From Artemisia argyi (taxonomy: Eukaryota > Streptophyta > Magnoliopsida > Asterales > Asteraceae), in contig CM060709.1 in NCBI GenBank assembly GCA_030686995.1, positions 302,513,357-302,577,356 of the forward strand: DNA of 64,000 nucleotides. The letters run 5' to 3'. The translations under genes were made by a program, and so were the position numbers. Positions 55,157 through 64,000 of this stretch are shown one piece after another (the first letter of the stretch is position 1; every line of letters starts with the position of its first letter). The notes below the pieces were generated by a model. It saw only the letters and a list, made by a program, of their open reading frames with translations. It made no database searches and had not been told where the DNA came from.

Positions 55157-58140
55157 TGTCACAACTCGTAATTTCAGGTCATTTTCTAAACTTCGCAATT
55201 CACTATTCATAAATCACTATTCATCAAAACACTATTCATCATTTTACTATTCATCATTTTTTAGGTCAATTTGATATTCTGAGAAGCATTCAGAAATTTA
55301 ACTATTCACATAACACTATTCATTCCCCGAAATAAAACACTATTCATGTGCATTACTCATTTCATCGTAAACTTAGTTTACGGATATTTAAATTCGCGTA
55401 ACCGAATTGGTTCAGGTGCGAATTCATGCATTATCAATAGGGACATTTCATACGGACTAGAAATAGTCTATATATCAATGTAATAGCATTTGCATGCTAT
55501 ACCACTCTTAGGATTTTCAAATTAATATATTTAGTATATTTAACGTTTTACGTATATTTATTTTAATTAAACGTTAATACACGATTAATAAATATAACTA
55601 ACATATCTAAAAATTCTCACAATGGTCCCGATATATTTTTATATCCCTTATAACATCATAAAAGTTTTAAAATTCATTTACCCGGTATTGTGGAAATTTA
55701 TTTAATTTATATCGTAAGTTTATTAAAATTTCGACGGTTTTCGTGGAAACTAAACGATAATTATCCAAACACTCAATATTTGTACCCAACATATTTTTAT
55801 CATTTTTATGACTTTTTTAAGTCCCAGTTAACTTCGTTAAAATTTATTTCTAGCAAACCCGGTACCCGATTGTAACTAAACTAACTAAAAACTACAACTA
55901 ATACTACACTAGATTTACTAAGTTACCAAAACCCTTTTGCCTCTCTTTTTCTTCCTTGTAAAACCGGCCACATGCCCCCCCCCCCTCTTGTCCCCCTTTG
56001 ACCAACCTTGACCATTAAATTACAAATTTGCCATCCTAGGTAAAATATCTAGTTAATACTTCTAACACATTCTCATCTAATCCTTAGAAGCAAAAACAAC
56101 TTTTTCATTCTTCCTTTCTTCTTCAAACCCACGACCAAAACCAAACACAATCATGAATCATCAATTTTCCCAAGAAAAAGATTAAATCATGCTTATATAG
56201 TGATCATTGTTAGGGTTTTGTAATATAAACTCAAGGATCATTAGGTTTTCATCATCTAAACTCCTAAACCATTCAAAGTAAGTTTACCAAATTTATTTTC
56301 ATCATTTCTTCAAGTATTTATTATGATCATATGGTTTTCATACTATATTTCATGCATGTGCTAGTTATACCACTTCATTTTATAAACTTTTAACTTATAA
56401 ACCCTAGAAATGTTTATTTTTGATTTCCTTGTTAGATTAACTAGATTGATGATGATTAGGACCCCATGACACCCTAAGAAGGTGTGTGGTAGGAATAGAC
56501 TTGTTTTATGGTGATTGGAAGTGATTTGGGTGGATTAGAAACTAGTTTGAAACATTAGAAATGGATTTGGAACATATATATATATATATATACCTACTGT
56601 CCTCATTTTTAAAACGTGGGAAAATGAGTAGATGGTGGATAATTTTTTATCAAAGATTTAGAAAATACATTCAAAAAAGAAACTTTTGGCGAAAGAACGG
56701 ATTAAAACGAGTTTATAACGAAGGAGATATGATTTTTGCAAGTTTAACGACGAAAACTATTTTCCGGAAAATTACATGCTGATGGACGATTTTTGACGGA
56801 AAAATCGAGGCTTTAAACATAACCTAGAGGAGCCGAGCTTTCAAAAATATATTAGTACATACTAAGACGTAACCGTGGATATAAAGAACGAGTAAAATGG
56901 ACTTATAACGACAAAGATATTCACGTTTCCATATCGGCAAAATCTTATATATTTTGACAGCTTTTAACTAGAAATAATAATGAAGTACTAGTGATTACAA
57001 GTTTATTTTTACGGCTACTAGACGTTATTTCAAGGTTTTCCAAAGCAAGGAATATAACACTAACACTCTATATATGATATATTACGACAAGTTTTTACAA
57101 GTCTAGTTAAGACTTATTTTTCTCAAGTATAGAATATATTTTACTATGACTATAACTAGTATTTTCAAGTTATGAGTGGTATAGGTATCATGTGCATGCA
57201 TATTCTCTACATCATTTCATGATCTAAGTAGATCACTATCATTCATATTAGGTTGCGGATAGAGTTCGCTCCTTGTTGTCCCTATCATTTCACATCTTTG
57301 TATCATCACTCCAGGTGAGTCATAGCCCCATTTTTACTCTTTTACTACTCGTTTTAAACTATTTGGGGGAGATACATGCAAAACATACTTGCTTGATACT
57401 TGAAACATTTATACTTTTATACTACGCTAAGTTTTAATACTTTTAGCAGAACTACTATATGTGCCTTAATGTGTAAATCTTGATTGTGTATTCTTGAGCA
57501 ACGTATATCTTTGGGAAATGGCACCCAGTAATCATTTATACTTTGGGAAATAGCACCCAGTAATCTTTTATACTTTGGGAAATGGCACCCAGTAATCTCT
57601 TATACTTTGGGAAATGGCACACAGTAGTCTTTAATCTTTGAGCATTGGCATGTACACATATCGTATTCTCATATGTCTTAATCATAATATATATTAGCAG
57701 TGGGTTGTGAACACACAGGTTACAAGTCTTGTATGGGCAGGAATTGCAACTAAGTGGATTCACGATGCCTTTTCTGTGTGATCATTTTTATAGGCTTTAT
57801 TTGTTAAACAAACTCTATGAACTCACCAACCTTTGTGTTGACACTTTTAAGCATGTTTATCTCAGGTTTGTAAGGCGATAGCAGGTATGTGGAGCTGAGA
57901 GTCTTAGGGCATGCTTTTGGAGACTTTCGCTTTTATCGTTTACCATTCGATACACTTTAAAAACTTATGTATTATTCTACTTTGGGATCTTTGTTTTGTA
58001 AACTATGACTTTTATCTATTCGAATGGTAACTTTTCAAAACGTCTCATTTAGAGGTCGTTTTCTATATCTTGTACTTTGTGCCCTGAAGTAGCATCCCAA
58101 TGACACTATCATTTCGCTGCGATATTTTGGGGGTGTTACA
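55157..58140 (+). repeat. Tekay-B LTR-b (shared central LTR), 2984 bp
   Basis: It serves as 3' LTR of unit 1 and 5' LTR of unit 2. Compared with LTR-a and LTR-c it lacks about 70 bp near 56977 (the part between aataataat and aatgaagtac), and it has a shorter C run (11, at 55975-55985). VNTR of four units at 57509-57633. Confidence 0.92.
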
Positions 58141-58864
58141 GATTGGTATCAGAGCCTTGGTTATAGAGAACTAGGTTGTTTTTAGAGCCTAGACTATAAC
58201 TACATACATTTAGACTCTCCTCCCTATCGCCTTGCACTTTTTCATACACGTACGCTTGCTGATAATTTTTTTTTTCTTCTAGACCTACGCTATCAGATAT
58301 TTTGTGGTGCCGATGGGGAAGTCCCAAAATATAGTCAAGTCATCAGAAATATGGAGCTCGGTAATAACTGATTATTTAACTTAATCTTGTGACAGTTCTT
58401 GTTTGTTGAGACATGAGACTGAGTTAAATAAAGGTTATTACTTAGCTGTAGATAATTGATGATTTGCCCGAGGATGGGGGTTCTCTTGAGGATACTCTTG
58501 AAAACTGTTAGAAACTAGACTTCCCAGTGACTTTAGCACTTAAGGGAGAATCCTTGTTCCTTTGTACTGAGCGTGACATTCCCTAGATACCCATTTAAGC
58601 AACGTCTACCACTGAGATATATGTGCCTGGTGATATGTACACCTGTGAAAGGAAACATTTATAATTGTGGTGGCCAACATAATTATAAGTGCTTCACGAC
58701 CCACGTGGACATATGACTATGCTTATGTAGATCGGTGTTGGCACAACTTAGGAAACAACTGGTGGCGCAGTATTAAGTATGAGGATGTTAAGTATAGGCT
58801 TTGCTTAATCAATGGTTTTCCCTCATCTCTGACGTTCACTAAATTTCCTTCCTATCAGGAAATC

Positions 58865-60247
58865 ATGGCACCAAGGAGAGTGACTCGTAGCTCTGGTCGA
58901 GGAGGCGCAACACCAAGGGGTGGAAGGACTGGTGGACGTGGAGGTATAGGAGCTGCTCACGACACTAGTAACCCTAGTAACGATGGTGGAAGAACTGGTG
59001 GACGTGGAGGTAGAGGAGATGGTCGCGGCATTGAAAACAATGATAACAATGACGGTGGAAATCCTGATTTTGAAGCCATCATCGCTCGACAACTTCAAAA
59101 CTTTCTCCCCACTATTGTCACTCAAGTTGGCGATCATATGAATAACTTGGCAAACCACGAAAGTGGAATTAACAACACCAATGGTATAGGCCAGAATGGT
59201 AATGGCAACAACAACAATAGAACTGGATGCACATAGAAGGAATTCTCAGCATGCAAGCCAATAGATTTCAATGGTGTAGGAAGCGCGTTGGTGTATACTC
59301 GATGGGTCGAAAAGATGGAGTCGGTGATCGACATTAGTAATTGTGCAGCACATCAAATGGTGAAGTATTCCGCATGCTTGCTGTCAGGAAAGGCATTGAC
59401 ATGGTGGAATACGCAGATTCAAGCTAGGGGTAGAGAGGCAGCTGTAGGTATGACATGGGACGATTTTAAGGCATTACTGAAGGAGGAATACTGCCTGGAC
59501 AACGAAATGCAGAAGCTGGAGGATGAACTTTATCATCACTCTATGATAGGGGCTGGATATGTAGCCTATACAGATCGATTCCATGAATTAGCCAGACTAG
59601 TTCCACATCTAGTTACCCCTGAGTCCAAGAGGATCGAGAGGTACATATATGGACTTATCCCAGAAATTCGTGGGACTGTAAAAACAACTGAGCCTTCTAC
59701 AATTCAGAGTGCAATATTGTGAGCAGGGACTCTGACAGATGAGATGGTTAGAAATGGAAGCTTGAGGAACAGTGATAAAAGGAAGGGAACAAGCGAGTCG
59801 AACAAGCAAATGGGCACAATAGCTGACAACAAAAGGGCATGGACCTTTGCGGCGACTAGTTCTGGTCAGAAAGAACATTTAGGCCCGCATCCTAAATGTA
59901 CGAAATGTAATTTTCATCACCAAAAGACTGTGCCCTGCCGTATGTGTGCAAATTGCAGACAGTCTGGTCATTATACAAACCAGTGTAGAGAACCAGTAAA
60001 TGTGGGCAATATGACGAACAACCAAAGGACTTGCTACGAGTGTAACAGCCCGGATCACTTTCGGAACACCTGTCCTAAGTTGAAAAGGAATCTTAACCAA
60101 GGAGGCAATCGTCCAAACTTAGCAGCAGCAATTGAAGGGCCACAAGATGAGGCCGTTGAGATTCTACCCGCACGAGGCAGAGATTACTTCTTAGGAAATC
60201 CTGTCACCCAACATGTCCGCGATAGCATAACGGGTACATTCTCTTGA
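58865..60247 (+). pseudogene. Tekay-B unit 2 Gag, two nonsense mutations
   Basis: The same frame and length as unit 1 and nearly identical in sequence, starting MAPRRVTRSSGRGG. In-frame TAG at 59234-59236 (TAC in unit 1) and TGA at 59720-59722 (AGA in unit 1) break it. No indel shifts the frame. The zinc-knuckle region (about 59940-60080) is preserved. The fragments could at best make an N-terminal peptide of about 124 residues. Confidence 0.9.
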
Positions 60248-60480
60248 ACAACTATCTTATTTTCGTAGCACTTAAGTCTTAGTATAGGACTTATACACAA
60301 CATCGACTAATCTGAGACCTAGCATCATCAACCTTAGTTATATTGATAGTAGTTGATTTGATTGGTGTAAGCAATTCCAACGAGTTTGGGAAAGTTTACA
60401 TTTTCGAATCAGACCACTAAGCACATATGTGGAACGAACGAGCTGAACTTCGGGACGAAGTTCCTTTTAGGGTGGGAGAC

Positions 60481-63400
60481 TGTCACAACTCGTAATTTCA
60501 GGTCATTTTCCAAACTTCGCAATTCACTATTCATAAATCACTATTCATCAAAACACTATTCATCATTTTACTATTCTTCGTTTTTTAGGTCAATTTGATA
60601 TTCTGAGAAGCATTCAGGAATTTTACTATTCACAAAACATTATTCATTCCCGGAAAACACTATTCATGTGCATTACTCATTTCATCGTAAACTTAGTTTA
60701 CGGATATTTAAATTCGCATAACCGAATTGGTTCAGGTACGAATTCATGCATTATCAATAGGTACATTTCATACGGACTAGAAATAGTCTATATATTATCG
60801 TAATAGCATTTGCATGCTATACCACTCTTAGGATTTTCAAATTTATATATTTAGTATATTTAACGTTTTACGAATACTTATTTTAATTAAACGTTAACAC
60901 ACGATTAATAAATATAACTAACATATCTAAAAATTCTCGTAATGGTCCCGATATATTTTTATATCCCTTATAACATCATAAAAGTTAAAAAATTCATTTA
61001 CCCGGTATTGTGGAAATTTATTTAATTTATATCGTAAGTTTATTAAAATTTTGACGGTTTTCGTGGAAACTAAACGATAATTATCCAAACACTCAATATT
61101 TGTACCCAACATATTTTTATCATTTTTATGACTTTATTAAGTCCCGGTTAACTTCGTTAAAATTTATTTCTAGCAAACCCGGTACCCGATTGTAACTAAA
61201 CTAACTACAAACTACAACTAATACTACACTAGATTTAGTAAGTTACCAAAACCCTTTTTGCCTCTCTTTTTCTTCCTTGTAAAACCGGCCACATGCCCCC
61301 CCCCCCCCCTCTTGTCCCCCTTTGACCAACCTTGACCATTAAATTACAAATTTGCCATCCTAGGTAAAATATCTAGTTAATACTTCTAACACATTCTCAT
61401 CTAATCCTTAGAAGCAAAAACAACTATTTCTTTCTTCCTTTCTTCTTCAAACCCATGACCAAAACCAAACACAATCAAGAATCATCAATTTTTCCAAGAA
61501 CAAGATTAAATCATGCTTATATAGTGATCATTGTTAGGGTTTTATAATATAAACTCAAGGATCATTAGGTTTTCATCATCTAAACTCCTAAACCATTCAA
61601 AGTAAGTTTACCAAATTTATTTTCATCATTTCTTCAAGTATTTATTATGATCATATGGTTTTCATACTATATTTCATGCATGTGCTAGTTATACCACTTC
61701 ATTTTATAAACTTTTAACTTATAAACCCTAGAAATGTTTATTTTTGATTTCCTTGTTAGATTAACTAGATTGATGATGATTAGGAACCCATGACACCCTA
61801 AGAAGGTGTGTGGTAGGAATAGACTAGTTTTATGGTGATTGGAAGTGATTTGGGTGGATTAGAAACTAGTTTGAACATTAGAAATGGATTTGGAACATAT
61901 ATATATACCTACTGTCCTCATTTTTAAAACGTGGGAAAATGAGTAGATGATGGATAATTTTTTTATCAAAGATTTAGAAAATACATTCAAAAACGAAACT
62001 TTTGGCGAAAGAACGGATTAAAACGAGTTTATAACGAAGGAGATATGATTTTTGCAAGTTTAACGACGAAAACTATTTTCCGGAAAATTACATGCTGATG
62101 GACGATTTTTGACGGACAAATCGAGGCTTTAAACATAACCTAGAGGAGCCGAGCTTTCAAAAATATATTAGTACATACTAAGACGTAACCGTGGATATAA
62201 AGAACGAGTAAAATGGACTTATAACGACAAAGATATTCACGTTTCCATATCGGCAAAATCTTATATATTTTGACAGCTTTTAACTAGAAATAATAATAAT
62301 ACTACTAGTACGTACTAAGTTCTAGATTTCTAAAAATTCAACCAAAGTGCCAAATTCATAACTAATGAAGTACTAGTGATTACAAGTTTATTTTTACGGC
62401 TACTATACGTTATTTCAAGGTTTTCCAAAGCAAGGAATATAACACTAACACTCTATATATGATATATTACGACAAGTTTTTACAAGTCTAGTTAAGACTT
62501 ATTTTTCTCAAGTATGGAATATATTTTACTATGACTATAACTAGTATTTTCAAGTTATGAGTGGTATAGGTATCATGTGCATGCATATTCTCTACATCAT
62601 TTCATTATCTAAGTAGATCACTATCATTCATATTAGGTTGCGGATAGAGTTCGCTCCTTGTTGTCCCTATCATTTCACATCTTTGTATCATCACTCCAGG
62701 TGAGTCATAGCCCCGTTTTTACTCTTTTACTACTCGTTTTAAACTATTTGGGGGAGATACATGCAAAACATACTTGCTTAATACTTGAAACATTTATACT
62801 TTTATACTACGCTAAGTTTTAATACTTTTAGCAGAACTACTATATGTGCCTTAATGTGTAAATCTTGATTGTGTATTCTTGAGCAACGTATATCTTTGGG
62901 AAATGGCACCCAGTAATCTTTTATACTTTGGGAAATGGCACCCAGTAATCTTTTATACTTTGGGAAACGGCACCCAGTAATCTTTTATACTTTGGGAATT
63001 GGCACCCAGTAATCTCTTATACTTTGGGAAATGGCACCCAGTAGTCTTTAATCTCTGAGCATTGGCATGTACACATATCGTATTCTCATATGTCTTAATC
63101 ATAATATATATTAGCAGTGGGTTGTGAACACACAGGTTACAAGTCTTGTATGGGCAGGAATTGCAACTGAGTGGATTCACGATGCCTTTGCTGTGTGATC
63201 ATTTTTATAGGCTTTATTTGTTAAACAAACTCTATGAACTCACCAACCTTTGTGTTGACACTTTTAAGCATGTTTATCTCAGGTTTGTAAGGCGATAGCA
63301 TGTATGTGGAGCTGAGAGTCTTAGGGCATGCTTTTGGAGACTTTCGCTTTTATCGTTTACCATTCGATAGACTTTAAAAACTTATGTATTATTCTACTTT

Positions 63401-63557
63401 TGGATCTTTGTTTTGTAAACTATGACTTTTATCTATTCGAATGGTAACTTTTCAAAACGTCTCATTTAGAGGTCGTTTTCTATATCTTGTACTTTGTGCC
63501 CTGAAGTAGCATCCCAATGACACTATCGTTCCACTGCGATATTTTGGGGGTGTTACA
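60481..63557 (+). repeat. Tekay-B LTR-c, 3077 bp
   Basis: The outer 3' LTR. C run of 14 near 61296-61309. VNTR expanded to five units (62894-63051). It ends at the gttaa duplication and exon 6 resumes. Confidence 0.92.
62894..63051. repeat. 32-bp minisatellite in LTR-c, 5 units
   Basis: One more unit than LTR-a and LTR-b, showing length change within this LTR. Confidence 0.9.
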
Positions 63558-63611
63558 GTTAAAGCTTCGTGTGTTATTCTAAGACTTATGGACGATATTG
63601 TGAGCCACAAG
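63558..63611 (+). pseudogene. Terpene synthase exon 6, right part
   Basis: It begins with the duplicated gttaa, then encodes KASCVILRLMDDIVSHK and ends at donor gtactg. It carries the first residues of the second metal-binding motif (DD at 63591-63596). Confidence 0.9.
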
Positions 63612-63699
63612 GTACTGCATAATCTATAGTCGATCTCTCTAAAAGTAAAAATATGACATGTTCGGTGTTGTGAGATAATTTACATAAATTACTTTTCAG

Positions 63700-63993
63700 G
63701 AGGAACAAGAGAAATGCCATGATGCTTCAAGCATAGAATGCTACGCAAAGGAAAGTGGCGCATCAGAGGAGGAAGCATGTGTATTTATCTCAAAAAAAGT
63801 TGAAGATGCGGGGAAATTTATCAATGAAGAGTCGCTCAGGCCTACGGATGTCCCATTTCCTCTTGTTATGCCTGCAATTAACCTTGCATGTATGTGTGAC
63901 GTCCTTTATAGCGTCAACGATGGCTTCACTCATGCCGGGGAAGAAGTGATAAATTATATCAAATTGCTCTTCCTTCACCCTATTCTTGTTTAG
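63700..63993 (+). pseudogene. Terpene synthase exon 7
   Basis: Acceptor ttttcag, 98 codons including TAG at 63991-63993. It encodes EEQEKCHDASSIECYAKESG to LFLHPILV, completing the metal-binding motif with Glu and the C-terminal helices. It is open, with no internal lesion. The 3' UTR lies beyond the window. Confidence 0.92.
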
Positions 63994-64000
63994 AATTCTT

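Larger units (their letters stand above)
49765..63557 (+). mobile_element. Tekay-B: tandem of two gag-only gypsy units sharing three LTRs
   Basis: Order: LTR-a 49765-52815, unit 1 52816-55156, LTR-b 55157-58140, unit 2 58141-60480, LTR-c 60481-63557. All LTRs start TGTCACAACTCG and end GGGGGTGTTACA. Each unit has an initiator-Met primer site (TGGTATCAGAGCC), one gag and a purine-rich tract (AGGGTGGGAGAC), but no protease, RT or integrase. Only the outer ends carry the target duplication gttaa (49760-49764 and 63558-63562), so this is one insertion that later became a dimer. It lies in exon 6 of the terpene synthase in the same orientation. The gag type is Tekay/Del-like and abundant in Asteraceae. 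Confidence 0.93.
47285..63993 (+). pseudogene. TPS-a sesquiterpene synthase pseudogene, (E)-beta-farnesene synthase-like, split by retrotransposon
   Basis: Seven exons can be placed: 47285-47443, 47547-47841, 48410-48787, 48995-49213, 49309-49447, 49566-49764 plus 63563-63611, and 63700-63993. Exon sizes (219, 139 and about 249 nt) fit plant terpene synthases. The product would be about 577 residues, cytosolic, with no clear plastid transit peptide. It would convert farnesyl diphosphate to a sesquiterpene. Motifs are intact: NASIWGDQF, R-D-R (exon 4), DDIFD (49149-49163) and the second metal-binding motif DDIVSHKEE across the exon 6/7 junction. From memory of the family it most resembles Anthemideae (E)-beta-farnesene synthase; product specificity is inferred. 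Four lesions make it non-functional: the exon 6 insertion, GG in place of AG before exon 3, a 1-nt deletion in exon 3, and an apparent 1-nt loss at the start of exon 6. Confidence 0.93.

Noticed and set aside
49765..63557. Tekay-B as an intronic insertion compatible with gene function
   Set aside because: The gttaa duplication sits within codons of exon 6, exon length is right only when both sides are joined, and no splice sites occur at the junctions.

Overview
The window is plant nuclear DNA, almost certainly Asteraceae and most likely tribe Anthemideae (Artemisia/Tanacetum/Chrysanthemum type). Three things point there: a seven-exon TPS-a terpene synthase resembling Anthemideae (E)-beta-farnesene synthases; Gag proteins of the kind I associate with Tanacetum repeats; and dense nesting of LTR retrotransposons. 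No bacterial operon, CRISPR array, rRNA or standalone tRNA gene is present.

Layout. (1) 1-18509: Gypsy-A, a large Tekay/Del-like non-autonomous LTR element. Its 5' LTR is cut by the window edge, its LTRs are 3.44 kb, and I see no coding capacity in its own internal DNA. At 3911-11620 it is interrupted by TR-GAG1, an Athila-like minus-strand element with one intact gag ORF and no RT or integrase (target duplication gaccc). (2) 18510-34522: Copia-1, a decayed Sirevirus-like element on the plus strand with a long gag, broken PR/IN/RT and several polypurine tracts. Gypsy-A truncates it on the left, and its 3' LTR is split by TR-GAG2 (26532-34258, target duplication gttag). (3) 35319-43398: Copia-2, a Sirevirus-like gag-only element on the minus strand with 378-bp LTRs and target duplication gggaa, sitting in an older LTR-like remnant. 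(4) 43850-47284: sequence upstream of the terpene synthase, with a diverged direct duplication, a fold-back element and a Stowaway MITE. (5) 47285-63993: the terpene synthase pseudogene. Exon 6 is split by 49765-63557, a tandem of two gag-only Tekay-like units sharing three LTRs, flanked by one target duplication (gttaa).

What it adds up to. The only host gene seen is dead. It has a 13.8-kb insertion in a coding exon, a mutated splice acceptor before exon 3, a 1-nt deletion in exon 3 and an apparent 1-nt loss at the start of exon 6. None of the five identifiable elements has a complete pol; all would depend on enzymes from other elements. The only uninterrupted Gag frames are in TR-GAG1 and the first Tekay-B unit.

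The most unusual non-coding signal is in the TR-GAG LTRs. A roughly 220-bp cluster of the 11-bp palindrome TGACGCCGTCA lies just upstream of a CTATATATAG TATA box in all four copies, resembling an array of bZIP-type promoter sites. All identities and counts were made by eye.
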